From Agrobacterium vitis (GTDB taxonomy: Bacteria; Pseudomonadota; Alphaproteobacteria; Rhizobiales; Rhizobiaceae): a DNA stretch of 64,000 nucleotides. Shown here in pieces: positions 50,510 through 59,907 of this stretch. Each line of letters starts with the position of its first letter. The stretch's first letter is position 1. A program made the position numbers and the translations under genes. The stretch is taken from contig NZ_CP118259.1 in the NCBI RefSeq assembly GCF_013337045.2, positions 1,550,001 to 1,614,000 of the forward strand, in the 5' to 3' direction. Below the pieces are notes generated by a model. It searched no databases. It was not told the DNA's origin and worked only from the letters and a program-made list of their open reading frames with translations.

Positions 50510-51291
50510 GCGCCCGGAGCCTCGATTTCCCCGGCGATGTTCAGCGACACGTCGCTGATCAGAACTTCAATGCCATCATCCGGCGTGCCAACCCCGATCA
50601 GGGCGGGAACCGGCTTGGTCACGCCCAGCATCGCCTGTACCTCTTCCCATTTGGCAAGACCGGCGCCACCAGCCAGTGAGGCCGAGAAGATCCGCGCCAG
50701 ATCGGCATAATCGTCCGTTTCGGTCATTTTCGCCAACCCGGTGGCAATCACCTCTGGTACATCTTGCCTCAATGATGGCTCGGCAATCGGATCGAGCGTG
50801 ACTTCAATGATCCGGGCCGCATGCTTTCGCCCGCTTTCCGGATCGACCATGCGAACATCGCTGATCCGCCCAAAACCGCCGATAAGACCAAGCAGAATCT
50901 GGGACCATTCATTGCCCGGGTCCGAAAGCGCCAGCCGCCATTGCCGGTCCATCAGGTTCAAACTTGCTTCCAGAGCCGCATCCGTGGTGCCAATTTCCAG
51001 CATGGACATGCTGCCCGGACCGCCGTTTTCATCTTCCACCGCGACCGAAACAGATTTCGCCACGGCCATCTGCAATTGCAGCGTCATACTGACATCGGTG
51101 CGAAACAGGCCGTCGCCAGTCGATGGGCTGAGACTGTCCTCGACAGAAACGGCGATGATTGGCTTCGGGTCATCATCCATGATTAATGGCAACGCCATGA
51201 TCAAACTGTCCTTGACGCGATCCTCGGCAATGGTCCGCCAAAGAAGCGCTTCCGTCGCGGCAATCTGGATCAGCTGGCGAACAACACCCAT
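50506..51291 (-). CDS. Unknown neck/tail completion protein
   Basis: 261 residues between head-joining genes and gpV. Mixed alpha/beta, with no motif I recognise. The position suggests a tail terminator or tail completion function. Confidence 0.7.
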   Translation of the reverse strand: MGVVRQLIQIAATEALLWRTIAEDRVKDSLIMALPLIMDDDPKPIIAVSVEDSLSPSTGDGLFRTDVSMTLQLQMAVAKSVSVAVEDENGGPGSMSMLEIGTTDAALEASLNLMDRQWRLALSDPGNEWSQILLGLIGGFGRISDVRMVDPESGRKHAARIIEVTLDPIAEPSLRQDVPEVIATGLAKMTETDDYADLARIFSASLAGGAGLAKWEEVQAMLGVTKPVPALIGVGTPDDGIEVLISDVSLNIAGEIEAPGA

Positions 51292-51293
51292 GA

Positions 51294-51665
51294 TTAGACC
51301 TCCGACAGCCAGAAAATCACGCCGGCGCCAGCATCCTCGCCGGGTCGCACGACTTCGAAGACATCGCCGTTGGCGCGCGAGATCCGGTCACCCTGCTTGG
51401 GCAGCCAGTCAAGCGCTGCCCGGTCAAAGCTGACCGTCTTGGTTGCCGCACCCACGGTGGCGCGGCTGCGCACCACATCACCGCCACCCAATGCCGTATC
51501 GTCAGGCACAGAATCGAACCGCGCCATGACGCCGGTCTGCAAATCGCGCGACAGGTCGCGGCTCGACTTCATTTTGCTGATCGTCATCGGCGTGATGGTC
51601 GCGGGCTCACCAAGCAAAGCCCGCGTCATCGATGGCAAGGCAGCACGGGCAGCAGCGATATCCAT
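51294..51665 (-). CDS. Head-tail joining protein
   Basis: 123 residues ending in a beta-rich domain (WLPKQGDRISRANGDVFEVV) like head-tail stopper proteins of the lambda FII type. It sits just before the tail genes, as such proteins do. Confidence 0.68.
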   Translation of the reverse strand: MDIAAARAALPSMTRALLGEPATITPMTISKMKSSRDLSRDLQTGVMARFDSVPDDTALGGGDVVRSRATVGAATKTVSFDRAALDWLPKQGDRISRANGDVFEVVRPGEDAGAGVIFWLSEV

Positions 51666-51668
51666 GGA

Positions 51669-52148
51669 TCAAGCCTTGCTCTGGCCGGACAAATCGAGCT
51701 GCTTGGCCTCATCAGCGGCCTTCTTCGCAGCATCTTCATCAGCGGCCTTCTTGTCCGCAGCGTCCTGTTCGGCCTTTGCCTTGGCAGCAGCTTCCTCGGC
51801 AGCCTTCTTATCGGCTGCGTCCTGCTCTGCTTTGGCCTTGGCGGCAGCCTCTTCCTCGGCTTTTACCTTGGCAGCGGCGGCGTCCGCAGCGTCCTGTTCA
51901 GCCTTAGCCTTCGCGGCGGCCTCTTCATCGGCCTTCGCCTTGGCAGCAGCTTCCTCGGCCAGCTCTTCAGCAGATAGCACCTGCTCGAAGACAAGATCGA
52001 GCGCGGTCAAACGTTCGATGTCTTCATCATCAAGCACCGGGTCAGGGGTCAACGTCTCGGTCTTGTTGGGGCGGATGGTGCAGTGGCCGCCGCGAACGCG
52101 GATAGCCTGCGACCGAAACCCATTATTCGTCACAGCATAGGAAACCAT
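51669..52148 (-). CDS. Protein with Ala/Lys/Glu repeat tail
   Basis: 159 residues. The first ~60 form a small beta domain (YAVTNNGFRSQAIRVRGGHCTI); the rest is a repeat of the type EEAAAKAKAEQDAADKKA, predicted as a long coiled coil. The start at 52148 is chosen for AAGGA upstream. It sits between capsid and neck genes and may bind the capsid surface or tail. Confidence 0.72.
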   Translation of the reverse strand: MVSYAVTNNGFRSQAIRVRGGHCTIRPNKTETLTPDPVLDDEDIERLTALDLVFEQVLSAEELAEEAAAKAKADEEAAAKAKAEQDAADAAAAKVKAEEEAAAKAKAEQDAADKKAAEEAAAKAKAEQDAADKKAADEDAAKKAADEAKQLDLSGQSKA

Positions 52149-52184
52149 GATTTTTCCTTCCAATTCCAGGCAAACAAAGAACTG

Positions 52185-52208
52185 AAAAGGCGGGTCACCC
52201 CGCCTTTC
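52185..52208 (-). terminator. Intrinsic terminator after the capsid gene
   Basis: AAAGGCGGG and CCCGCCTTT arms with a four-base loop and T-run on the minus strand. It probably limits the amount of downstream tail message relative to capsid message. Confidence 0.8.
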
Positions 52209-52225
52209 CGATCTCGGATGGAAGA

Positions 52226-53242
52226 TTACAGCGTGGCGCGGCGCAGGACCTGCGGCTGAACACACATGTAGAGAGGGTAGGAATAAAGCTCACCCTTCGC
52301 CCATGCCTCGCGGTCCTTATCTACGATGTTCATGGCGTAGACATCCTGGCCTTTGGTGTTGACGAAGGGCATGAATTCGTCAGCTGGCGAGACAAACTTT
52401 TTGAAGACATTGCTCGCACCGACCGGGAAAATGCTGGCTTCATCAGTTGGAATGGCAACCGTCGAATTGTCATCCGTGCCGCGATAATTGTGCCAGGTGA
52501 CGCCACCGAAAGTGAAGGCCTGGAACGCAATATTCTGCCGCAGATCGGCAGCAGCAGCCCAGTTTTCATAAGTCCGGATGACCTTCGGGTGGTTCACCAG
52601 GGTGTCATAGAACTCATCGCCCGTGAGAGCGTGAACACTGGTCGCAGTCGTGAACGCTCCTTTGGCGGAACGCGCCATGCTGCGGGTCAGTTCATGGCAT
52701 TTGCCACGAACGTCAGTGGTATCGACATCAAGAGCAAGATCGATGGCAGCAGGTTCCGCAATGTCGAATTCATCGAAATAGTCATAAATGACCGATGTGC
52801 CATTTGCATCGAGAAGCTTGCCCTGCAATGCGCCGAGGCGATGATATTCGTGGGTCAGATCCATATTGGTCCGTACATCCGCCATGCGTTCAGCATATTC
52901 GGTCTGCACTACCTTCAGCTCGCTTTCCGTACCAAACGCACGGAAGCCAGCAACTTCGGAAGCGTAAAGTGTGAAACCGTCAGCCAGGCGGACGGACCGG
53001 AAATCACGGATATTGCCCGTTGTTGGCGTGGACTGACGCGGCGGGGCGCCATCTGGGGAAGTCGGGATCAGGCTGAGAGTATCGCCCTTTTTCTCGACGG
53101 CGATCTTGCGCACATATACGCCCTTTTCCTCGAAAATGCCGAGCGATCCCAGCAACTGAGGCACGTACTCGACTTCCTTCACCGCAGCGGAAAGCTCCAC
53201 CATGCTGAAGGCATCGTCCCTGAAAATGTCCATGGATGCCAT
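52226..53242 (-). CDS. Major capsid protein, lambda gpE family
   Basis: A 338-residue capsid protein beginning MASMDIFRDDAFSMVELSAAV, with the E-family FDEFDIAEPAAIDLALD and the C-terminal domain ending LRRATL. An HK97-type fold is expected. The ATG at 53242 is chosen from the family start; 39 codons of open frame upstream overlap the decoration gene. Confidence 0.93.
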   Translation of the reverse strand: MASMDIFRDDAFSMVELSAAVKEVEYVPQLLGSLGIFEEKGVYVRKIAVEKKGDTLSLIPTSPDGAPPRQSTPTTGNIRDFRSVRLADGFTLYASEVAGFRAFGTESELKVVQTEYAERMADVRTNMDLTHEYHRLGALQGKLLDANGTSVIYDYFDEFDIAEPAAIDLALDVDTTDVRGKCHELTRSMARSAKGAFTTATSVHALTGDEFYDTLVNHPKVIRTYENWAAAADLRQNIAFQAFTFGGVTWHNYRGTDDNSTVAIPTDEASIFPVGASNVFKKFVSPADEFMPFVNTKGQDVYAMNIVDKDREAWAKGELYSYPLYMCVQPQVLRRATL

Positions 53243-53253
53243 GGTATTGCTCC

Positions 53254-53616
53254 TTATCGCGCGATGATGCCGAGAGCCGCAAGTGCGGTGATCCCAGCGG
53301 TTTTCTGGTTGTCGGTGGCGCCGCTGAACCAGTTCAGGATTGGTGCCTTGACTTGGCAATGACGGCGCAGGACCGTCGCTTCGTCCTCGCCGGTCACCGG
53401 GTAGATGAGGATGGCGGCAACCGTCTGGCTGCCATCATTGTTGGCGGGGTTGTAAATGGCGTACTTGCCGGAAGCGGTGATTTTGCCCAGCACGGTGTTG
53501 GCCGGATATGTCACGCCGACGCCAGGCGCGACGACAACAACGTCGCGGCTGTAAAAGTGGTCGCCTTCCTGGATGATGCAGGAACCGGGGCCGAGTTTTT
53601 CGGTCAGGACGGTCAT
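53254..53616 (-). CDS. Head decoration protein D
   Basis: A 120-residue protein of the lambda gpD family (VVVAPGVGVTYPANTVLGKITASGKYA), a trimeric cement protein stabilising the expanded capsid. It sits between scaffold and capsid genes, as in lambda. Confidence 0.9.
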   Translation of the reverse strand: MTVLTEKLGPGSCIIQEGDHFYSRDVVVVAPGVGVTYPANTVLGKITASGKYAIYNPANNDGSQTVAAILIYPVTGEDEATVLRRHCQVKAPILNWFSGATDNQKTAGITALAALGIIAR

Positions 53617-53619
53617 GGG

Positions 53620-54216
53620 TTATGCTCCCTTCCGGCCGACGCCGGCCTTGGCAATGGCATCCTTCCAGGATGCACCTACGGTTTCCTTGGCCGCCGGCTG
53701 TCCGCCGCCGGGCATGGCAAGATTGGCGGCAGCAAGGCGCTGCTGCTCATAGGATATGGCTGGCTGACCAGCCGGTGCGGCGGCGGCGGGCGCTGGCCCC
53801 GAAGCCGCAGCAGGCGCGGCGGTGTTGGCACCGGCAACGTTGCCCGTCACGAATGCCACGACCTGTTCGGCTGTCATGCCGGGGGCCGTGCTGGCGAGTT
53901 CGAGGGCGGCGCTCATACGGGCGCTGTCCCCCTTGATGCCGTCTGCCGACAGGATCGAATTGATCCGATCTACGGCTGCCTGCGCGCCATCTGCACCACC
54001 CTGAACGGCGGCAGCGACGGCGGCGATTGCTCCGGTCGCGGAAGCCGCGCCGGGCACTGTCTGGTTTGCAGACATGTCACCTCCAGTGGTTGATGCCTCA
54101 GGGGTCAGAGGCGCTTCGGATAAGGACGCATTTGCGTCCGGTTCACCCTCGTCGAGGGCAAGGGGGTGCGATCCCGGAGAAACAATCCCCCGGATCGTGG
54201 CAATCAAACTGGTCAT
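53620..54216 (-). CDS. Putative scaffold protein
   Basis: 198 residues, Ala/Gly/Pro-rich and low in complexity, between protease and decoration protein. In lambda the scaffold (Nu3) is the C-terminal part of the protease gene; here it is a separate gene. The basic C-terminus (WKDAIAKAGVGRKG) resembles capsid-binding ends of scaffolds. Inferred mainly from position and composition. Confidence 0.65.
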   Translation of the reverse strand: MTSLIATIRGIVSPGSHPLALDEGEPDANASLSEAPLTPEASTTGGDMSANQTVPGAASATGAIAAVAAAVQGGADGAQAAVDRINSILSADGIKGDSARMSAALELASTAPGMTAEQVVAFVTGNVAGANTAAPAAASGPAPAAAAPAGQPAISYEQQRLAAANLAMPGGGQPAAKETVGASWKDAIAKAGVGRKGA

Positions 54217-54220
54217 GGGA

Positions 54221-55141
54221 TCAACTCCGGTTAACTTCCTTCACGAAGGCGTCGAACGCCTCGATGGGATCGCCGATGGCATCCACCAAACCCATGGCAA
54301 GGGCCTGCTTTGCGTCATAAACATCGGCTTCAGACGCCAGCGCCTTCGCCTTGGTGATCCGGTTCTTGCGGCCCTTGGCGACGGTTTCGGCGAATTTGTC
54401 GCGCATCTGGTCGGCCTGCGCCTGCCAGCGGTCAGCAACATCGGCAGATAATGGTTCGTACGGGTTCCCATCCGCCTTTTTCTTGCCGGAGCGGATGATT
54501 GTGACCTTGATGCCATCCTGTTCAAGGGCCTGCGAATAATCGGCATGCATGATGATCACGCCAATGGACCCCGCCCCGCCAAATTCCGGCATGACGATGC
54601 CCCGCGCCTGCGATGCCAGCAGATACCCCGCCGAATAGGCAAAATCTGTCAGGATCGCCAGGGTCGGCTTTTCCCGCGAAAGCGCCTGCATGGCGGCGGC
54701 TGTTTCAAACCCGCCGTTCACCTCGCCGCCATAGCTGTCATATTCGAAGACCACGCCTTTGACGCCCGCATATTTACGGGCCGCCGCGACTTGAGCCTGC
54801 AAACCCTGGTAAGAGGTCTCGCCAGAGGCCGAACCGACCCACCCACCCTTATGGACAAGGCTGCCTTCGACCGGGATGATCGCAATGTTGTCGATCATGT
54901 CGAACGGCAACATATTGGCGCGCTGATAGGCTCGCTCCAGTCGGTTTCCGACCTTGCCCGCCAGTGGGCGGCCATTACCGAAAGCAACATGATCCGCAGC
55001 GCCCGCCGGGTTGGCGATGACGATGGTATCACCAGCGATCCGGCTGCCCATGCCCTGCAAGAAAGCTTCCGCCTTGCGCGGATCGTAGAGCAACGGTGTG
55101 TTGAACACCCGCTGTGCGATATGGCCATAGCGAAAACTCAT
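54221..55141 (-). CDS. S49/SppA-like prohead protease (copy 2, complete)
   Basis: A 306-residue serine protease. The nucleophile is in FAYSAGYLL and the probable general-base lysine in the following SGKKKADGNPYEPLS stretch, the SppA/ClpP-type dyad. It matures the prohead by cutting scaffold and portal. The ATG at 55141 matches the start in copy 1. It is followed five bases later by the scaffold gene. Confidence 0.9.
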   Translation of the reverse strand: MSFRYGHIAQRVFNTPLLYDPRKAEAFLQGMGSRIAGDTIVIANPAGAADHVAFGNGRPLAGKVGNRLERAYQRANMLPFDMIDNIAIIPVEGSLVHKGGWVGSASGETSYQGLQAQVAAARKYAGVKGVVFEYDSYGGEVNGGFETAAAMQALSREKPTLAILTDFAYSAGYLLASQARGIVMPEFGGAGSIGVIIMHADYSQALEQDGIKVTIIRSGKKKADGNPYEPLSADVADRWQAQADQMRDKFAETVAKGRKNRITKAKALASEADVYDAKQALAMGLVDAIGDPIEAFDAFVKEVNRS

Positions 55142-55151
55142 GACTTTCCCT

Positions 55152-55418
55152 CTAAAACCGAAGCCGCCAGCGGCGACTAGGCCGCCGTCCGGTGGTCTTT
55201 TCCTGGCAGGCGGCGGCAAGCCGGTTCAATTCGGCGTTGAGCGCCGACAGATCGGCCGATGAAAACACCACCTGGTCGCGGGTGACAGGTGACTGAATCG
55301 ACATCTGGCTGACATGCTCGCCCGCCAAAGCCCTCAATTTCACCGAATAAAGCGCCTGAAACAGCGCGCAAGGATCGTCCTGGTCGACATCGACACCGTT
55401 GATCTTCACCAGCGCCAT
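55152..55418 (-). CDS. gpW-like head-tail joining protein (copy 2)
   Basis: 88 residues, nearly identical to the copy at 351-617 (changes such as ANLSALDAEL to ADLSALNAEL). The start shares a base with the portal stop. Roles as in copy 1. Confidence 0.7.
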   Translation of the reverse strand: MALVKINGVDVDQDDPCALFQALYSVKLRALAGEHVSQMSIQSPVTRDQVVFSSADLSALNAELNRLAAACQEKTTGRRPSRRWRLRF

Positions 55419-57055
55419 CACGCACCCGCCGTCTGTTCTTGGCTTGCGCCAGATTCATTGCTACCGGCTGGATCGCTCGGCAAGCCGCGCTCGAAAGGTG
55501 AAGCCATCCCCGCTTCCTTGTAGCGATTATGCCACCGGAGACGGCTTTCAAACCGCTCCTCGGCATCGCCGCCCAATTCGCTGATTTCCTCAGTCAGGTC
55601 ACCCGTTCCGTTCGCGATCCGCTCGCTGGAAGCCTTGGCCCGCTTCAAATCGTCGGCGGTCGGCTTGGCCGGACCGTTGCACAGCGCCCATTGCACCGCA
55701 TCGCGGTTGGCGCGGTAGACTTCGAGACCACCCTTGAAGGGAATACGGCCCTCCTCGATCATTTCATCGAGCCAGCTACCATAAGGCACGAGCACATGCG
55801 GCGCGGCAATTCGCTGGGTCCGACGCTGGGCAATCGGCCAAAGCGCCGAATTCTCCATCATCGTCGAGGCATAGGTGGCAGCCGTGTAGTCAAGCGTGTA
55901 CCCGCCATAGCTGACACCAAGCGCCCGGGCCGTTTCCCGGTGCAACGACGCCATAAAATCCTTGTAATAGGAGCCAGGCGCCGTGATGTTCTTGAATTCA
56001 AGATCCTCGCCGGGAGCGAGATGCGAAACACCGGCCCCAGAGCCCATCCGGATTTCCGATTCGGCAGCACGATCCATCTGTGCTCGAAAGTAATCGACAA
56101 CGTCCTGCGCCATGTCCTTAGCCCCGTCCAAAGGGCTGTCTTTCAGGCTTTCAAGCGCCTCAAACACCTCAGCGCTGGGCTTGTCACTTTTCAGGACTGC
56201 CGAATAGATGGTCTGCATGAACATGATCTGCGCCGTGGCATCATCCGTGTTCTCGGCCATCAGATATTTCCGGAAGGTCGGGACCAGCGGGGAAATCCCA
56301 CGCACATCTTCCGCCGAAAACGGATCGAAGGCATGCATGACAAGCTGTCGTCCATCCGCATCCGCCGCCGCATAGTCCACCGTATAGGTCAGACCGTCCC
56401 GGCATTCCTTGAAGCGATAGACCTGTGGGCGGCCATAGGCATCGTGGTAGATGCCTTGATAGAGACCCATCATCTCGCTGGTATCCTGAACCAGCTTTTG
56501 CGGGGACAGCATCAGCATTTTCGTGCCGGTACGGCAGCCCGGAAGACGCTGCGCACGCGGCAGATACGAAACCACGCCGGTGCTTTCGCCGAAGGCCAGC
56601 CAGTTTCGCATGCCGACATCTGTCTGCTGCGGAATGGTCAGCTTGGCGCGGAAATCGCACTCACGCGGGTTCCAGCTCCAAGGCTTCCATTCCCCCTTCA
56701 CCATTCGTGTCCAGGCTATAGATTCCATCTGATCGTAGCCGAGACGGCTCAAATCCGGCATCGGGTTCAGTTGCAGCTCCACACCAATGGTATCGGCCAG
56801 GATCTGGTCAGCAGCTCCGCGCAACCGGCCGGAATTCTGCAACATATCCATGGCAAGGCCCGCCGCCCGCCACCAGATGCGCCGAACCTCGTCACGATGC
56901 TCCCGCAAAGACGCCGGGCGAGAGGCAATGATACCAGACTGGCTATCACGCATATATGCGGACGAAGCGCGCCCGTTGCGGGGCACACCAGTTGGGCGCA
57001 CTGCGGGCGCGCTCACGCTACCCGCCTTCACCCTCACCCGTGGCTTTTCCGTCAT
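55418..57055 (-). CDS. Phage portal protein, lambda gpB family (copy 2)
   Basis: 545 residues. It differs from copy 1 mainly around residues 90-130 and in the C-terminal ~120 residues. The ATGA start at 57055 is conserved. Confidence 0.93.
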   Translation of the reverse strand: MTEKPRVRVKAGSVSAPAVRPTGVPRNGRASSAYMRDSQSGIIASRPASLREHRDEVRRIWWRAAGLAMDMLQNSGRLRGAADQILADTIGVELQLNPMPDLSRLGYDQMESIAWTRMVKGEWKPWSWNPRECDFRAKLTIPQQTDVGMRNWLAFGESTGVVSYLPRAQRLPGCRTGTKMLMLSPQKLVQDTSEMMGLYQGIYHDAYGRPQVYRFKECRDGLTYTVDYAAADADGRQLVMHAFDPFSAEDVRGISPLVPTFRKYLMAENTDDATAQIMFMQTIYSAVLKSDKPSAEVFEALESLKDSPLDGAKDMAQDVVDYFRAQMDRAAESEIRMGSGAGVSHLAPGEDLEFKNITAPGSYYKDFMASLHRETARALGVSYGGYTLDYTAATYASTMMENSALWPIAQRRTQRIAAPHVLVPYGSWLDEMIEEGRIPFKGGLEVYRANRDAVQWALCNGPAKPTADDLKRAKASSERIANGTGDLTEEISELGGDAEERFESRLRWHNRYKEAGMASPFERGLPSDPAGSNESGASQEQTAGA

Positions 57056-59067
57056 TTGCGCTTTTTCCACCTGTTTTCAGTCGGTTTGTCTGCTTTGGTC
57101 TGCGCCGGTACCGACGACGCGGGCGCGGTAACCGGTATTTTCTGCGGCTCCGCTGGCCGATCCTCATGCAAGACCTTGTGGCTGACAGAAGACAGCAGAT
57201 CCGGCACAATCTCCGGCTCCAGCATTGTTCTCAGTCTTGCCCAATCGCTTGCGCTCATCTTCGAAAGGCCAAGGTGTTCCGCCATGGCCATCGCGTAGAT
57301 TCTGCAATCGAGAAAGTGGTTATGTTCCCGCCGCTTCTTCCACTCTTCGTGCAGCTTGCCCTTCACCAAAGCCTGATGAAAATATTCCCCGGTGATCTGC
57401 TGGAAATATTCCTCGCCAAGCTCCTTATGGAAATGGCAATAGCCGGATGGGTCCTGCGCCTCTCCAGCCGCAAGACCAATCTTGTGCAAATTGCCGTAAA
57501 ACTCTGCCTTCAATGACCATGTGCCGACCGGCCAGGACATCGCCGAACCGAACCGCTTGCGCTTGCCCCGTTTGGTAACGGTCTTGCGCGACGGCAGGCC
57601 GATGGCCGGTAGGCCCCGGCCTGGCTGGCCCTTCGTGGCATAGGCATTCGGATGGCGGCGGCACCATTCCATGACCTGGTTGGTACGCCAGCCAGCATCA
57701 ACGGCCAGTGCATCGATCTTCCGCAGCACCCCGAACGCATCCGGAAATTCCTGCGAAACGAATTCCTCAAACAGCAGCCAGGCGCCCGCTTGCGGGTTGT
57801 CCGTCGCGCCTTCAAAGAATTCGGCGAAGACGTTCCAGCTCTGCCGATCCTCTCCGAAGGCAACGCCTTCGCAGTAGATGCCGTAGCCCTGGACGTCTGC
57901 ACCGGCCACAAACAGCAGTCCGCCAGATGGGATGACGCCGGGCTTGTAGTCTTCCCGCCGCTCCATCAGCCGCTTGTGGTCCGGTGCATTGCCCTTCATC
58001 TGATATGGCTTGGCCAAGATCAGATTATGGTAGTCCTTCGCGCCGGCCTCACCCTTTGCCTCGTAGCTGATCTTGTCCTCGGCAATCGCCTCGTAGGACA
58101 TCATCAACGACATGAAGGCGTCGACATGGAAGCCAGGATGACGATCCGGACCGGATAGAGACGGAATATACCGCCCTTCCCGCACCGCAGATACCCGCTC
58201 CATTTCCGAAATATGATGGCCGCATTTTACGCAACGCATCACAGATTTATGCGGCTGGCCCCGGTTGATCAGAAAGTTCTGATCGTCCTGGACCTGCTCA
58301 ACACAGCATTCCGGGCATTTGATATGCCAGAACCGCTGATCCGAACGCCGGAATGAACGGTCGATACGGCAATGGCCCGGCCCCTCGCCAAGCGCATCGC
58401 CGCTGTCCAGCTCCGGCGTGGACAGCTCAAAAATCTTATAGGTCTTCTGACGGCGGAACGCTGTAAAGCGACCGAAGAACAGGTTTTCCGGATCAGCGCC
58501 ATTCGGCAGCATGTTCCACTTGGACACCTCGTCCTTGACGCCAAACCGCGCCGTCTTCGCCGACAGATCCATGACCGTATTGGCATTGGCCAGATAGATC
58601 GCACCACCGGCGAATTTCTTCTCATACGTGGTCGATCCAACCCCGGAACGGCTGGTCGACGGATAGATCGTTTCCTTGCCCGTCCGCTTCTGCCAGGCGT
58701 CGATCAGCGGCTGAAGCTTGCCGGAGTTGATGTCTTGCAGAGCATCAATGCCCGGTACGCCATACAGCGCGTTATCCGGGCAGGTCTCCGCAATGTACAT
58801 CATCCAGGACAACGCCAGAATGGACACGCCAGTCTGCTGCGATTTTCGGCAAGACACCAGATTGCAAGGATGCTCCTGGCTCAGACATTGCGCCATCTCG
58901 ACCAGGTATGGCGCATCCGCCGCTGACCAAAGCTCGCCCTTTTTCGGCCCATCCACCAACACGACATTCTGGGTCAACCAGCGATCAAAGGGCACCGGCG
59001 GTGTCGGCCTGATGGCTGTCGCCAACGTGGACGCAACACCGCGCAGCGCACCAGGATGAACTGTCAC
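57052..59067 (-). CDS. Terminase large subunit, GpA family (copy 2)
   Basis: 671 residues, almost identical to copy 1. Notable changes: CPECG to CPECC in the zinc knuckle, and AWMLYIAE to SWMMYIAE after the P-loop. GTG start as in copy 1. Confidence 0.95.
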   Translation of the reverse strand: MTVHPGALRGVASTLATAIRPTPPVPFDRWLTQNVVLVDGPKKGELWSAADAPYLVEMAQCLSQEHPCNLVSCRKSQQTGVSILALSWMMYIAETCPDNALYGVPGIDALQDINSGKLQPLIDAWQKRTGKETIYPSTSRSGVGSTTYEKKFAGGAIYLANANTVMDLSAKTARFGVKDEVSKWNMLPNGADPENLFFGRFTAFRRQKTYKIFELSTPELDSGDALGEGPGHCRIDRSFRRSDQRFWHIKCPECCVEQVQDDQNFLINRGQPHKSVMRCVKCGHHISEMERVSAVREGRYIPSLSGPDRHPGFHVDAFMSLMMSYEAIAEDKISYEAKGEAGAKDYHNLILAKPYQMKGNAPDHKRLMERREDYKPGVIPSGGLLFVAGADVQGYGIYCEGVAFGEDRQSWNVFAEFFEGATDNPQAGAWLLFEEFVSQEFPDAFGVLRKIDALAVDAGWRTNQVMEWCRRHPNAYATKGQPGRGLPAIGLPSRKTVTKRGKRKRFGSAMSWPVGTWSLKAEFYGNLHKIGLAAGEAQDPSGYCHFHKELGEEYFQQITGEYFHQALVKGKLHEEWKKRREHNHFLDCRIYAMAMAEHLGLSKMSASDWARLRTMLEPEIVPDLLSSVSHKVLHEDRPAEPQKIPVTAPASSVPAQTKADKPTENRWKKRK

Positions 59068-59666
59068 GCTTCCTCTTCCTCGATCAAGGCATCACCGGTC
59101 GGCGCTTCGCTGGCAATCGCTTCCAGCTTGTCCGCCATCTCGTTGCCGATCTCAAAAGCGATTTCCCGCAACAAGACCCGCACACCATGCACGCCCTCTT
59201 TCGAGACGGCCAATGCGAGATCGTCCGCCCGATTCGGTAACCGCCGGATAATCGCCTGCAATTCGGCCCCGATGCCGCGCACCGCAGCATCCACGCTGTC
59301 TTTGCGCACCAGCTGCCCGCATTCTTCCTGCCGCCGTAGCTTCTCACGGCCTACAGCCAGCCATTCTTTCTGGCGCCGCGCCTCATCAAAGCTTTCGCTC
59401 TGCGGCAATAGCGACCCAGTGCCGCCCGGTTTATCTTCGGAACCAACGCCCCGAATGGGCGCCGAGGCCTTGGCCGGGTTGATATGCCGCGACCGGTAAT
59501 GGTCATAGTGCGCCAAAGACACCCGCATGACCTGCCCCTGCGGACCACGATCAACCGGCGTTTCCGGCTGGGCTTCCAACATCTTCTTGACCGCCTTGGA
59601 AATCGCCGCCTTCGAAACACTGTCCCGCGCCGCAATTTCGGTGATTGACCACATCACATCCGACAT
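59064..59666 (-). CDS. Terminase small subunit (copy 2)
   Basis: 200 residues; the helix-turn-helix is unchanged relative to copy 1, while a short patch near residues 75-90 (KPGGTGSLLPQ versus RPGNAGPLLPQ) differs. The unchanged DNA-binding part fits the unchanged repeat array beside it. Confidence 0.85.
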   Translation of the reverse strand: MSDVMWSITEIAARDSVSKAAISKAVKKMLEAQPETPVDRGPQGQVMRVSLAHYDHYRSRHINPAKASAPIRGVGSEDKPGGTGSLLPQSESFDEARRQKEWLAVGREKLRRQEECGQLVRKDSVDAAVRGIGAELQAIIRRLPNRADDLALAVSKEGVHGVRVLLREIAFEIGNEMADKLEAIASEAPTGDALIEEEEA

Positions 59667-59686
59667 CGATCACCATCACCTTTCAG

Positions 59687-59845
59687 CCGTCAACCCCGTC
59701 AACCACCCCCGTTAACCCCGTCAACCCCGTTAACCCAACATTCAAACCTCTGAGACTGCCCGAGACTCGGGAGTATGTCCCCTCGTGGGCGGGTCGGACT
59801 TGGGTACGGTCCCTAGACTAGGGGGGGTGTGGCAGGGTTGCAACA
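59687..59845. other. Candidate cos region (copy 2)
   Basis: Same 9-bp repeat array (59687-59735) as copy 1, then a diverged stretch, then CCCTAG-A-CTAGGG (59811-59823), here a perfect palindrome, running into a seven-G tract. The palindrome is imperfect in copy 1. Confidence 0.45.
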
Positions 59846-59907
59846 CTCGGTTTTCGGGGTCAAAATTGATGCAAAAATGCAACATTTTCACCATCAAACC
59901 ATTGTTT

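Noticed and set aside
53243..53359. N-terminal extension of the capsid gene
   Set aside because: The 39 extra codons overlap the decoration protein gene and do not resemble the capsid family.
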